NCBI GenBank assembly: GCA_973895155.1
Contig: OZ316891.1
Span: 15,438,001-15,502,000 of the forward strand
Length of the DNA stretch: 64,000 nucleotides
Origin: Marsupella aquatica
Taxonomy: Eukaryota > Marchantiophyta
Direction of reading: 5' to 3'
Shown: positions 47,501 to 62,500 of the stretch, piece by piece
Layout: each line of letters opens with the position of its first letter
Position numbering within the stretch: the stretch's first letter is position 1
Translations under genes and position numbers: made by a program
The notes under the pieces: model-generated
Database searches by the model: none
Seen by the model: only the letters and a program-made list of their open reading frames with translations
Told to the model about the DNA's origin: nothing

Positions 47501-50500
47501 CTGTAAACGCAATCCTAGGATTCTCATTTATTAGGAAGATGCACACCGTTGTTTCTTGACGTTGAATGGCTACATATATGTGACAAACGGTTTGGATTAC
47601 CTGCAACATATTGGCTCTAAGGCCTTTGGGCGCTTCATTGGTCATCTTCACACCATTCTGCAAAAGTGATACTGGAAATTGATCTGAAGGATAGCTTGTC
47701 AGCCACAAGCGGAAGCCCACATTTGTGTTTTCTTTTGTGAAGTCTTCACATATTTTCTCAAGATGTGGCATCCAAGAAGATGATAGGTGACAGTTCTGCA
47801 GGACAACCCAGTCTCCCTTGCGCAATGCAGCATCTATGATCTCAGCAGCTTTGGGACCCTGTCCTTGCCCCAATGACACAGTATTTACCTGCACAGGATG
47901 AACATTTTTTCAAATTCTTAGAATTTCCGTTCGAAAGTTTCCACGACTTAGGATGGACTTGCTCTGTTATTGTCACGACACCATGCGTACAAGCATTTTT
48001 ATCATCTGATGCCGAATTCTGACGAGATGTACCCTAGCAAGCTCTTCCAATCGCGCCACGGGTGTTATGAAAATTTAAGATCATTGCACCAAACTTCATG
48101 AGCACTTTCACCTTTGGTTGTTGGCACGAATACAATTTATGAAGATCTTTAAGTTGGTAATGGCAACTTTATCATAACGTTATGATAATTGAACAAAGTG
48201 TTTCCATAGACTCTCGTCTAAAAATGTGGCTGAGAATTCACTCTCTTCCACCCGTGCATCTCCGACAAGAACAAAAGTTCCGGACCTGTTGGCTCCTGGC
48301 ATGACGACATTGCTAAATTTTTTACCGAATATATGAGTTTTAAAGGTCAGCACATGTCCGTTGTCGTTACCGTTTTATTGAACTCCTCGGAGAATTTTAG
48401 CAACGCGGCCATCGGATCCGAGCCTGGAGAAAGAAGGAAGATGAGTGGTGACAATGGATTCGAGTCATGATAAGCTCTAGCCAAGTCAAAGCCCGGAGGC
48501 TCCACGAAGCGCCTTCCCATTGATTCTAATAAGAAACTGTTAACACTCATCACAATTTTGTCGGGCCGAATCAGCCTTATGATTATGAGCCTCTGAAAGT
48601 CATTGAGTTTACTATCCCAGCTTCCAGGAAGTTCCTCTTCGTAAGGTTGCTTGCTGTCATAAAGGTGCTTCCATGCCTGTGGGTTGCGAGCGAAGTCTGT
48701 AGCGAGACCCTGCTTAGTTTTCACATCACTTGAAGCTGTCAGTTCTCATTAGGATCAACACAACAAACTCTGACGGGATGATCACATGCGTATTCCCAAC
48801 TGCTCGAAAGACTTACCTGCCACTGCTGTCTAGGAAACAATAAAAGACAAAATTTCTCAGTACAATTACACACACAGGTTACCATAAATGCAGGCATATT
48901 TGAAGCCTGAACGATCTCAGCCCAGAGTTTTGGTGCAAGCCAATCTGCTGGATTCTGGGATTCACGTTTGTCAACAGACATTGGACCAGCTGCAAGAAAT
49001 CTCAGCTCCTCAGTGTCCAGCTGATTTCTTTGTTGCAGGAGTGTGGTGCAGATGAGAAACGAAAGTAGCATTTTATCTTTCTCAAACAGACTGCGGCATA
49101 CGTTTGAGTAGAGCAGGAAGGTGAAGTAATCGTTCAGGCTGCCAATTCGTATTTCCAAGTTGGTAGACCTTTCAGATCCAGTCATTACAAGGACAAACAG
49201 CTGCATGTACCTGCAGTGTGAATATCCCACGTTATCGGGCACTTTATCTATTGTCAAGATTTTCATGTAAGGCATTACTCTAAAGCTCTCGAATTGGGAG
49301 TAAGACGTGTGACTTTCGTAGGATATTGGAGTTTGACAAGGAACTTCAATCTCAGAGAAGAGCAATACTATTAGAAATAATTGCCAAAAACGAACGGATC
49401 ATGCTTTCTAACTGGCTTCAAAAATTAAGTCGGCAACATAGTAGGGAGTACGGATTACCATGTAAGTGAATACTGATACATAGGATCGATGTTGGCTAAG
49501 CTACTGATGGTGAAAAATAATGCTCCGACATGCTTGGCAACAGGAATGTAGCCCTTCCGAGCCTCATCGATTTTGGCTTCTGTCTTAACTGCTGTTTTCT
49601 GCTTTTCTGCTATCTCTGATGATAGGACTTTGGATGATGAGATGACATCAATGGCTGTTTCACTCTCCAAAATATTTTCGCTGCTTGTCAAAATCTGCAC
49701 GGCAGACAGAAGTTGATGATGTAGTGAATGATCTGTCAGAGAATACATCAGTGTTCTGGTTCTCTGGAAGCAATCTGAGAAACGAAGATAGAATTCAAGG
49801 CCTCAAGGAATGTAGATATATTCTTCTCAGTTGACAGAATCTTCGTCTAGAGGTACTTCCATTCAGAGAGTGACGTGCACCTCAATAATTTTGTCCTCAA
49901 TATTCTTTAGCTGCTTCTGATTCTCTGCGCCTTGAACCACAAGTTGAGTTTTTTGCTCTTCCAAATCTGGACGCTCATTCCTCACGGCCTCTCCTAAAAT
50001 CTGGTCTTCCAAACCCTCTGGTGTAATTGCAAAGTTTAGTAACGTGACCTTCACTGCAATCTGCCACAATCATAAGCAGGTGAATCATATGAGCGCTTGC
50101 AATTTTAAAGTTCCGTTTCATTTCATTGAACCGTTGAGATAAAATTGCTCAAAAGGCAGCTTGTTCCTTTAGAATGAATGTATTTATGGTCTACGGATCT
50201 CAAGTAGCGGAGGAATACTCTTAAAATGACCTCTTATGACGTTATTTTGGAATGTTTCTCAACCCTGAGTTTGATTAGTGAAGCAAACCTTAAGCTGTTC
50301 CCAATACTATACAGTTTGATTTACAATTATCGTTTGACATGGTACAATTTTTGAAGAGCCTCGATAGACGCTTCTGAGAGGTTAATTTTATTATTCGACA
50401 GCTATTTTTTGAAAGATCTAGACGTGGTTCACTACAAACTTTGGAGTGACTTGTAGAGCTGACGAAATGCCACAATGAAGCAAATGACGAATACAGTGAT

Positions 50501-53500
50501 TGTCGGGTTCTGGGGATCGTACAACCTTTACAATCCTGCATTCTACGCGTTCGCCCCACTTTCGTTCGTTAGTGTTACTCGTACCTACATGACACTTGCC
50601 TCATGCCAAAGAAAATCTTTGGCCTTGGGCTTTCCCTTATTTAAGAAATAGTTTTCAAACAAAGAACAGGAGTTCGCATGTACTCTAACGGTCAAAAGGT
50701 TATTCGAGTAGATATTTATGTTCATCTTGCATGACTAAGACCTTATTGAGCCGTCTTTTATGTCATGGATATAGATATATACCTCAGGAGCATAGTGAGG
50801 ATTCCGCAATTTAGTGGTAATATAGAATCTAAACTTTTCGTTGTACATGATGCTGTTATCGCCCAGCCGAATTTGAAGATGCCCACCGCTTTTGAAGACA
50901 GCTCTGATCAGTAGTGGTTCTAGAGTTGAGTCCAGCTCTTCCCCGATATTCTCAATGAGAAGGGGATAACCATAGGTAATACACATCTCAAGCTTTCTGC
51001 TAAAATCCGCATCGCTAAGTTTCATAACCTGCAGGTGGTTGTCTCTCTCTTTGTTCTGCAAGACAGAAATAATTATGTTGTTATATTTGTAAAACTTGAA
51101 ATGAGAGATCAGTTCGGGGGTGGTGGCGCAGTTGGTTAGCGCGTAGGTCTCATAGCTAATGAGTGATCCTGAGGTCGAGAGTTCGAGCCTCTCTCACCCC
51201 AGCTTTTGGCTGATTTTGCAAAATTGCAAAGCCCGGCAGTTCCAGAAACAGAGGAGTGCTTCGAGTATGATAACAACTGTCAAGAGGGCGTTCTGGCTTA
51301 TAATCGCCAAAGGCACCAGCCCGAGAGTGATTTTAAGTCAGAATACCAACTCTGATTAGATCTAAGAACCGAAACCACTTAGACGTTTTCAAACATTTAC
51401 TCAGTTTAACTTTTAATTTCTGTCTCACCAGGGTCTTCATAACAGTCTCATCAGGGTCTTCATAACAATACATCTGCCACCCTGTATGTTACGAAATTCT
51501 CATGATACATGAATCTATAATTCTGCCATTCTGTCATAATGAGTCCAGCAAATAAATCAATGCAAACAGACAACGTCCGAAGTCGTTGAAGAAAACAATT
51601 TAGTCCCTCATGAGCTACCACAACTCCTTTCTCTACTCTGAGTCAGAATTGCAATGCCCCATTGAAATCGAGAAGAACTGCGCTCGACAGCTCTCGGAGT
51701 CTCGAAAGTAGCAGCTCCCGATTTCACGAGTGCTTTATATCCTAGACATACTAGATATAAGTCATGGCATCTACTGCAGTATGTAATTGAAGTAACAATG
51801 GGTCTAGTTGGCACATTGTTATCCTGATAAATAATGGCATCCATATAAAGTATATATATAGTACACACTTTATAACGAGTCCCAATGTTTCAATTTTGCG
51901 AGAAGAAGGCTACCTTAATGAACTTGTTTGCCTGGCCTTGTGGGTCAATCAGCAATGGCCAGCGCCTAGCAACATTCATGATGATGGCATTGTCTATGGA
52001 AAAGCTATCATTGGGAAGTCCAGCAATTGTCCAATCTCGTATAGATACAGGATTTCCAAGGATCGTTGCCAACTTGAATGAGGTAGAGCAGGGAATTTTC
52101 TTCTCTTTACAAGCTATTGACCAACTTGACAGTATCCTCTCTCGATATCCCAGAGTCACAGCTCCAAGGTAAGCAATGTAGCCAGAAGCCACGAGAGTAT
52201 CGCCGGTCAAGTTCACATACGTAGCACTTAACTCTTCGATCACATCCGCCCAGCGTACTTTCTCACCTGCTAGCCCTCCAATAAGTTTTTCTGCCCGAGA
52301 AAGTTTCTGCACCATTGACACGCAATTGAGCGTAAGGCGGCTGATCTTTTTCAAAACGAAGCCGCAACTGGACAGCTAGCAACCGTCTGCAGAAATTTGA
52401 AGGTCTTTTCGAGGACAAAACCACCTTGTGAAAACGGCCGGGCCATGCCAATGATATATTCATGGAGCACCTTGAGAGTGTGACAGGGGTAGTACGTATC
52501 CTTACCTGCTGGCAATACAGAACTTCAGCCTCCAAACGAGCTTTCTTGTCCTCCACAGTCTGGAGGTTATTTTCAAGTTTTTCTAGTTTCAGCTCAACAG
52601 CCTTGAGGGATTCTTTCTTCTTTTCGAGGGCAACTTCAAGTACCCTAAACTCTGCGCTTGCTATGGCTAGCTTCGCTTGCTTAGGAGCAACGATCTGAAT
52701 ATATAAATGACAAATATGGATTTCATTAGAATATGACAACTGAACGGAGAAGCTGTAATTTATATGCAATCCTCGGGTTCTTATAGAAACGACAGCGATA
52801 CAAGTAGGTGCCCTAAGGACTCCACTATGTGACCTTCTTATTTGTCGTTACGAGGACAACAGGCTCCTTCTGTTAGTGCGGGATAGACTGTCCCACAGAG
52901 AAATGTAAAGTATTGATCGAGTGGTCTTCGCACCTTGATCACTTGATCGTACTGATCCATGGCCCTTACCCAGCAGCAAAGCCCGTATGCTGCCTTCGAT
53001 GCCTTTTTTACGACTAGTGGATCAAACTCTGGGAGCTGAAGGTATGGTTGTATTGCTTTGATGACGTCTGTTGGAATGTTGTCTTTGTCAAATGTCTTCA
53101 AATTTGTTAACAACTGGGTGTCTGCCAACATATTTTGAGCTGGTCCCCAAAAGTCGTTAATCTTTTGCCCTGGTTTATTCGGATCTGGAATCCTTTTCGG
53201 TTTAATCTGCAGTTTAATTTGTCAAATTTAGGCTCATGGGAACACAGTGGTGTTTCGACTTTGTAAAATACAGGTTAGTATAACCTTGCAATGCAGTCAG
53301 TCCTGAAAAGACGACTCAACCGCTTGAAAGGAACTAAGAAGTTCAAAGAAGGAGAAGAGGTTGAAAACTACTTCAATATGTCATAGCATCTATGAAGGTT
53401 GTGGAAGATTGATATGTTCCGAGGTTAGGCTAGTTAAGGGAAATTTTGAGAAAAGCAAATTTCGAGCTCAATGAAATTGGCATATGACATCTCACAAGTG

Positions 53501-56500
53501 GGCTTACTACTTGAAGGCAACTAACTACGTGAAGGGTGCAAGAGGGGGAAATATTCTTGGCTCCCTGCTCACAACCCTGAATGTGGCCCAAGATTCAGCA
53601 ACTCATAGTGAGATCTGCATTTTTCTCAGCATCGTTTGAGTGGAGTGGTAATTGCAATTTCTTATGTTGCCTCAGGAGCAATCATGACTATTATTTCCGG
53701 ATGGCAGAACTTTCTTTCACAAGGCATATCTACGGAATCTGATTTTTAAATACAGAAAATGTACTTTGAAAATGACACTGGAGATTTGGTCTCCACTTAA
53801 CACCAGTTCCAACACAGATTTCTATCTCGGAGATATGTTGTACGCAGCTACCTGTTTCATCATGCACACTGATTCCATCACCACCTTCACTGGCTTTGGA
53901 GGGTTTTTCATAGCTTTCACCTCAGTAATGTCTGCCTTTGTAAGGGTGTCCAGAGCAGTAAGAGCTGCATTCAATGTGGGCATGGCCTGCACAAGAACTC
54001 GGAATAAACGATAATTTTAAAGAACCAGGTACAGATGATAAGAAAACATATGAAGAGGATATTGATAGGATCATAGGACAATGTCGGGGATAAGGATATT
54101 TTCTGTGGAAGGCTCATGGGATGCTGAGGAAGGTTTGCAAGACTCAATTCTGACAAAATGATATGCGATACATCTTCAATTTCCCATCTGCCGAGGCTTG
54201 AATGTGTGATTTCATGTATACAACGGATTATAAAAGGGTTTCCTTCTCTCTTTGTTTTACAAATACTCACCACGGCTAGATCAGCTTCACATTCTGTCTT
54301 GATTTGGTTTGCCTCATCTGCCTTCACCTTTGCAATGGCTTCTTCAGCTTCAACTACTGAACGTGTTTTCTGAGCAGCTTCTCTATCAAGTTCTACTTTT
54401 TTCAGAAGTTCAAAGGTGTCTTTGGAGGCCTTAAGAAGTGACGGTTGCAGAGCTTCTAGCTCATGTTGCATGACTTTGACTTGTCCTTCTGCATCCATGA
54501 GCTGCTTCATGCCCATCTGATATCATTTTGAAAATATGGTCCAAATGTTTGACTTAGTTCATTTTCAAATTTGAGTCAGAGGACAACATCTGACATATGT
54601 CAGCAGCCACATAAGTAAGAACTGGATTATTTGTATGTACTACGATGTGTCATTAGTAAGCCAGTTTTGCTTTCACTCTCAAAATGGATCACGACTACAA
54701 CTAGGCAAAGGATAGAAAGCAACTGGCGTAACTCCGTTACGACTATTGGAGCACTAATGGAATTGTATTGTGTTATCCAGGATCAACTGCCAGGATAACA
54801 GACAGGTGTTTTTCAGGCACCTTGTATCGGTTCCTGCTCGTATTAATCTCCATTCTGTTCTTAGTCAAAAGATCTCTGTAGGTTGAGAGAAGCTGTAGAT
54901 AGGAGGTAGGCGTAACATAAAAATAACGATGTTGTTCTTCCAGATATTTTAGAGATAATTCTGCTGATTGCTGGTGGAACATCATGCACATGTCTCTGAT
55001 TTGAGGTTGAAGACTTACTTCAATATCAATCTGAGTAATTACATACAACAGTGAGAGCGATTCTGCAGTGTTAATCTTTCTTGTCGCAACCGCGGAAACA
55101 CAACAAAAGCTTATTTGTTAAAGATACGTTTATACTGAAGCAGGATCTTGTATCATGTCTATTCTATTACTTGTGTGCAAAACATTTCTTCACCCTCAGT
55201 TTATCTCTGCCAGTTTCTGAAGCGAATTCTGGCAAACGAGCCGCAGGCCTGGTTGTTAATTTCGAAAGATTCTCTAATTGCCCGCAAGCATTCACATCTC
55301 GTGATTCAGTATTACAGAACCATAATAACAAACTGAAGAACTGAATTTTTTCTTGTGTGGTACCTCTTCCACAAATCTAGAGGCCACTGATCGAAGTGCC
55401 TCCTCTGGCCATGTACTAAACCAATCAATCGTACAACAATTCACCAGAGAGGGAAACATTCGTAATCTCGTCCTAAACGCATTTCCAAATGGGCTCATGC
55501 AAATAACCATGTGAAGATTTATCCTGCACTGATCCACAAAATAGTCGTAGAGTTCTGTCATGGAGCCATCTCGGCCAGCCCTTTTTGCGCGAGGTTTAAT
55601 CATTTCCAAAATAGTCATGATATCTTCTTTCGGAAACAAGTTTGGCACCTGTACGGAAGAAAATAGTGTCTCAATAGAAACAAGATCTCTACGGTTTTAC
55701 AATATAAGCAATGAAAAATGTCTAGATGATGATCTGTATGTGGGTTCAGCCATAAAAGCTCAAATTCATTTCTTCACATTTACCGAATGACTGAAAGGTC
55801 TTATATTCCACAAATCCCAATGAATTCATGAGACATAATCTACGTAGACACACAAAGCAAGAAAGCCTTAGAAGGAAGCGGCTTTCCTCTCCTGTGTTCA
55901 GAATGTTGTTAATGTCTTCCAGGAATTGTTCCATCTTTAGTTGTGTATCGTTAAATAGAAACACAGTTGACACGTTTTGAGCTCCAGCTTTCCTCAGCAC
56001 CTTCTGCTCGAAGAAGATACGAGCATGGCAGGCAGTCAATCTACTGCCCGGTCAGGAGCTCTCAACCATGTTTGAACATTTTCAGATTTCCGTTCCATCC
56101 AAACACTTGACTGCCGAAACTAAGATTTAAATGACGTCAACATCAAGTTTAACGACCGTGAATATCCATAGTTTGTGGGTGTTCAATGTTGACTTGAGTT
56201 ACTCAGAATTAAGGTGCGGTTTCCAGCCGGGTTGAAGTTCAAAGTTACACCAGCTGACTGGTTGGACCTAGTATTATGGATAGTACCAGTGCCTTGTGCA
56301 GCTGCTAGAGTCCAGTTTTAGCAGCGTCCTACTGAACTAGCACACTGTCCCGATAAGCCATCAACTTCACCCATCTTGCATAGCATTTTTCAATACTACT
56401 GCACTAAATTATCCCGACGACATTCCACTCTAGTCAACAATCCTCGCAAGCTACTGTAAGCCCCGACCAGTCAAGAAGCTGTTTCATCAACCCTGAACTT

Positions 56501-59500
56501 ACTTTATATAAAATGAAGCCCGGCTACAGCCTTTTGAACCAGGATAGACTGTCACCACCGAGACAGACTCCGTAGTGAAAGAGTCCACCCTTCGGAGTTC
56601 CGACTCAAGCAGAATACACGGTGGACGATGACGATTTATAATGCACTCTGCTGTATATAATTGTGGAATGTGTTCAAGTAGCTGTTGGAAAATTCTACGC
56701 AGGGCTGCTTTCGAGTATAAGTTGGGCAGTAGATACGAAGAGCCAATGGAAGTAGCTTTCACTTTGGTACGGGCTTTCCAATTTTCATTTAAACAATATA
56801 TTCCTAAACGAAATTACTGCTCTTGTGGATGCACGCTGCTCTATTTTGCTTATTACCAGTGTTGATTTGATGGAACGAGATCAGCTACATTTTCGTGATG
56901 TATGTACGTTCCCAAATAAAACCCCTTCACATTTTATCCAATGTATACATATTCAAATCTAGTTGCAACTGCTTGGAAGTCTTTGCAGTCAGTCAGAAGT
57001 ATCTGTTTGTGTACCTGAAGGTCGTCCTTCCATTCCTGGAGTCCATATAACTTGGTGATCTCTATTTGGAAAAGATTGAAACTTGCCATGAACGTTGCAA
57101 GCCTGGTAAGGGACTGCCGGCCACTTCCACCAAGTCCCACCAACAAGGCATTTCCAAAAGGTTGTCTGATGATGCGGCTAATGCGAAGCACATGCTGTGC
57201 TGCATATGAAAAGAGGACAAGAGACATGACATTTCTCGTTTGAGCGTTGTATTCATTTAAAGCAGTATTCATCACATCAAGGAGTTTAACTGGATCGTCA
57301 ATCTCCTCGTACCTGCAAACATCGAGGGTTCTGAATGATAAGACAACAATCCAGCTTGCGAGACAAGAAACAGATAGAGCAATGCTTCTTGCTTGAGGTA
57401 ACCCTACACTCCCACTTTACGCAGATTCAACTAATGCGGCTTTTACAAAATAATTGCAGGAAATTTTTCCGAAAGATCTAATGCGCACCCACATGGCAAG
57501 AAGCATGGAGAAAGCAAAGACAAAGAGGAAATGCACAAGAAGCCTGTTGACGAAAATGTAGTAGTAATCGATCTCAAACGTGGGTAATGCATTCCATCCT
57601 CGCTTCACAAGGAGGAAATGTGACATCCATAACGCTATCACTGCTCTGAAATGGGACATCTTTATGGAAGAGACCACGGTTTCAATTATGGAAACCTGGT
57701 AGAAATTATTGCTCTGAAGAGCGCACTATAAATTCGTTTAATCCTTCCTTATTATCAATCTTTTCAGAGCTAGCTATTCAGCCCCACCTTTTTGGAATGG
57801 CAGTAGCATCCATAATATCTCCGAAGTTCATCTCTTTCATGGCTTCAATGATGTTATTTCCCTCATTTGTAACTCCGAAAAGGTAGTCCAAGCTTAAGGT
57901 AAGGTCTCTTTCAACCTTTTTACTAAGAAAATTCAAGAACCATATCCTGTCTGCATCATTAATAAGCCTGTCATGAAAAACTCGCAGGCATTCATGGCAC
58001 CACAAGCGTACCAATCCTTTTTTACCGACTGTCACTCCTATCATTGTAACTCCTTGAAAGATCTTAGATATGTCTCGCATGTTATATAGATAGTGAGACT
58101 TCGAGGGCGTTGGAAGTAATTCTTGCTGGATAGCTCTGTAAACATCGATTGTAGCCGCAACTAACAGACTTGAGACCGAGAGAACCTGGTCACATGCAGC
58201 AAGATCAGTCTGGACTTTTGATTCGAAAAGCGATATCAGAAATTGAAGACTGAAGCTATTCTCAGTTAACTGCTCATCTCATTGTCAAGACATGATCATT
58301 GACTTAGAAGATGGTATAGACAATAGCCCTCCAGGCGAAGCTGTAATTATCCTAAAAGAAAGAAAGACTAAACTTCACTCAAGATGTGACTTTTACGAAG
58401 CTATCTGCCCTTATCACTTCGCAGACCTCTTAAGCGTTCCTTGTTAGAGCACACAAATTTCCAGACTTGGAAAACCCTCCAACTTTTGAGCTTAATCCGG
58501 CGTAAACGGGAGCTTGATGTTAAAAGTAGTGTTGCAGCTCTTGATTATATATACCAATTTAAACCTTAGCAGAACGTGATTTGCAACAAACACTCTTACC
58601 TCATGTGGCAGGTGGGCCTTTCTTATCCACCAGTCTATGATCGTGTTAAACACAGTGCTCAGGCTCCCGTCATCAAAGTCCAGAATGGACAACACATTGT
58701 AATGTCGCATATACCTCGGAGTTACAGAATTTCGGCCACCCCCTGGCGGCCCCATTGCAGCAGCGAACTGTATATCAACAATTTGTCGAAAAGCAAGATC
58801 CTCTCTGTTGTACCTAGAAATAATGCACACAAACTCCATTTTGTCAAATTCTTTGCTTTAACCTTGAGGTGCCCTTTAACAAGACATGAGGAAATATGAA
58901 AGCCAAACGAGGTAAAATTTAGACTTTAGGAGAAGCCAATCGAGAGCTTGACATCTCAACGTTATCTATCATGCCCAGTTATTATCTTGCAGTGAAATAA
59001 CACTTATGAGCTCGGTAGAAATGCTGAATACCATCCACCGTGATCCATCCACTGGCGCAAAATTTCGATCGGAGGTTGAGCACCGTAGACTTCAAGAGAC
59101 GGCATATTCAAGTCATCCACAAAGATGACACACTTGCATCCTTTTGGAGGACCGAAAATTCCCTTCTTTCTCTTATCAAGCTTGCCATCGATAATGTCCT
59201 AACCAAATCCAACGATCAACAGTAATTTTAACTGTCCTCCAGCAGTCAGCACGAGAGTTATTCGTTGAAGATGCATGCTAGACTATTTTAAAATTTTTTT
59301 TTTAATTAAATTTTTTTAAGGGGAAATCTGTGAAACCCTGCAGAAAGGGAACAGTCAGTCACAACATTTTAACATTTGACCTATGAGTCTCAACTCAAGT
59401 GAGCTACCACACATCCATACCTCTCTGGGCTCATAGACTCAATTTTAAGCATGATCATTACGTAAAAGGACTGGTATACCGTATGCTTACGATGCATTGA

Positions 59501-62500
59501 GCTGGACCATGCAGTTGTTGGACCAGTTCTTAAGACGAGTTTGTCCGAGTTCTAAATGCATTAATTGCATAGACCCTCTCTGACAACGTCTGGCATCTGG
59601 TATTTTAATCTAAAATGAAGACTGATGTTATTCAGGTGTCAAGGATAGATGATACTTTATGATATGTTAGCTGCGTCAAGATTTCTTTAACACTTCCTTG
59701 TGTCTCAGGATCCTAATGCTCACCATACCTGTGTTTGATTTGCATTCGTCTGCGCTGAAAAAGTCATTAAAATGTTGCGAAACAGTTCCTTATCAAGCGT
59801 GTGACTGAGTTCATACTTAATGTAGACGGTCTTCCCTGCACACGCATTGTCGTGAAATCATAAATGTTTCCACTTGAAACTTCGAATGTAACTCACAGTT
59901 GTTTATGTTACGTTACTTGATAGGAAGCTGACAGTTATCTCTAAATACTCACATAATTGGAACGTTCTTTCCGCATAGTTACTGGCCGCATAATAGCTCA
60001 ACAGACAAGGTCAGCTGGACGTTATAATGCAAAAAGAGCCGCTGCCTGCCAGCCTAACTAGGACATCTGTACACCACTCTGCACATGCTCTTGTGATCTT
60101 TCTTCCTGAATATTCAAAGAATGCAACTGAGATCACTACAACATGGCTCGCTAACCACCGTAAAGAAGAGAGACAAGAATACACGATCTACACCAGCCTT
60201 ACGTTAAAATGCCCACGATCAAAACTTTGGATGCATCTAACAAAAACTGTGAGGTTGGAAGGCTACAGTGAGAATTCTTCTAGTTTCACAGTTGCCCTGC
60301 AGGAGCAAAACTCTGGAAATATTAAGAAGGACACACGTCTAGTATGGCGATTGAAGAGTGTACTATTTTTCAGCCTCTCTGTTCTAAGAAGGCTGGCCGG
60401 TTTCTATGGATGTCAACAGCAACAGTAACTCTGCTTGAGATGCTGGCCACGACAGACTTAGTGATTTGCAAAGATAAGTTAGATGAATGCAAGCTCTGGT
60501 TTCAAGGGTGTCGCGCACAATGATAGTAGAGATGGCTGCAGAGTTGCTTGTACTAAAGTGGCTGGAAATGGCCTGCGGTTGGACATCTGCATCTGGGCCA
60601 ACCCCTTTGCGAGTAAAAGATATCGTTTCAAAGAAACAGAGACTCAAATGCCCGCTGGGAGCTTTCAGAAAATGCAAACCTGTGCCGGTTGGTCCACCAA
60701 ACAGCACGTGTTTCTTATGAAGGACAAGGAGGACAAACAAATAGGAGTAGCGCGCGGTATCAACAGTTGGCACAATTATGTCATTGTATCCAATGTCTGG
60801 TGGTGGGGGCCTATTGTTCACGGTCATGATCCACTCTTTCCAAGCCATTTCTACTTTCCAGAAAGCGTAGTCATAGACGGAGCCAGTATCCGGATATGGT
60901 AAGGACAGCTTGAAATCTGGTTTCTCAACCACCAACCCTGCAGATAGTTCAACTCCAAGATCATCATCCTTATCAAGTAATCTACGGAGAAACTCGTTGA
61001 ATCTCACTCTCCCATCTTGGTCGACAGTTGCTCCGACAGACCAGACTAGAGACATGCAAAACAAACACTGAATCCAAACGGTGAGGTCATCGCCCTTCGG
61101 GACTTTAATCAAGTCTTGCTCTTGATCGATAAGTGAAGGTCTCCGCACTTTTTCAACCCGGGCCGCCTTGAACTCGTCCAACTGACTCTCAAACATGTTC
61201 AAGAAGCTGTTCACCAGGTTTATTGGGGAGGTTGCGATAAGCTCTTTACAGTGCTTTCGTACAAAGTCAACACAGGGGTCCACCAACCACTTGAGCATTG
61301 CCTTTATCATGGGGAATGCCTCCTGAATTCCTAGGTAGTTATCTACCAACTTCTTTTCCCAGGATGTGATTAATGGCCAGAATCCAATTGTGCTAGGTTC
61401 GACATAAACCATGCCACAGCGACTGACTGTTGCCGGTGAAGCCACTGCCAGATCTTGCACCTCAAAAATAAGATTCATTACAGACGTCATTTGTATGATC
61501 TCACCGCTCATCAAACACAGCTTCTTGTTGTCGTCAAGAACAGTATTCATGTTTTCAATCCAAACCTGCACAAAACATATTTCAGCTAATTATTTACATC
61601 TCTGGTGGAAAGGACACTGAAAGACAATAATCATATTTTCTTCATGTTTTGTTATAGCCTCCCAAAAGGTGACTCTATAGTAGAAACAGTACAGGTTACC
61701 ACTTCACTGTTCTCAACGAAGTGAATAAGGGGATCATACTGCATCCACTGGACCATCAAATATGATCCATTTGCGGTCAGGTGTGGCGTCCACTGCAGCA
61801 TCTCTGAAAATCTTTGCGAGTACGCCATCGGTCCACTCATGAGACACAGGATCAAACTGCCCATACAGCTGTCCGATGTAGATTGACTTGGGATTCAGCA
61901 CAAAGTACCTCGTAGTCAACTCCAAATTTTGTGCTTGAAGATCTGACAAAGCAGCCGCAAGAACCCTGTAGCTCTCTGTTTTTGCTCCATACGAATAACC
62001 CACCAGCATAAGTCCATGTCGGACTAGAATCATTTCATAAAGTTGAAATATCTGCACCCGCAGGTCCTCGTATTAGTGGCCTCACAGTCCAAACAGAACA
62101 TCTCAGAAAGTGACATCGCTGTTACGTAGATGGAGATACTTTCAGAAATGTGGATCCCTACTTTTTGTCAATTTCTCCTGTACATTCGTTGTATAGGTTG
62201 AGGATGACTAAGTTCATTTTTTCTGTTTTCAATCTCGAAAAAAATTGGAATTCAAAGATCACATGCTTCGTATAAAGCTAAAGGCCTAAAACTAAGGATT
62301 AGATATCGAGACTGTCTTTGAAGAATAAAGCCTGAATATCCTGCAACGAAAAATTCCAGATTTAAGCAAATGATTCAGAATGTCCTCAAAAGCAATTCTA
62401 ATTGTGGAAATGAGCTTTCTCCGCTGCTATGGCATTGTACCTTTTCTACAAAAACCGAAGTAGATTGAAGGTTGAACTTCACACAATTGGCTTCAACCGC

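Noticed and set aside
57417-57677. 86-codon minus-strand hydrophobic frame between dynein exons
   Set aside because: Flanking exons (57788-58185 and 57015-57312) join in phase without it, and dyneins have no such insertion there.
60027-60428. 133-codon plus-strand frame
   Set aside because: It lies in a dynein intron and next to the exon at 60,680; composition is unremarkable and no family matches.
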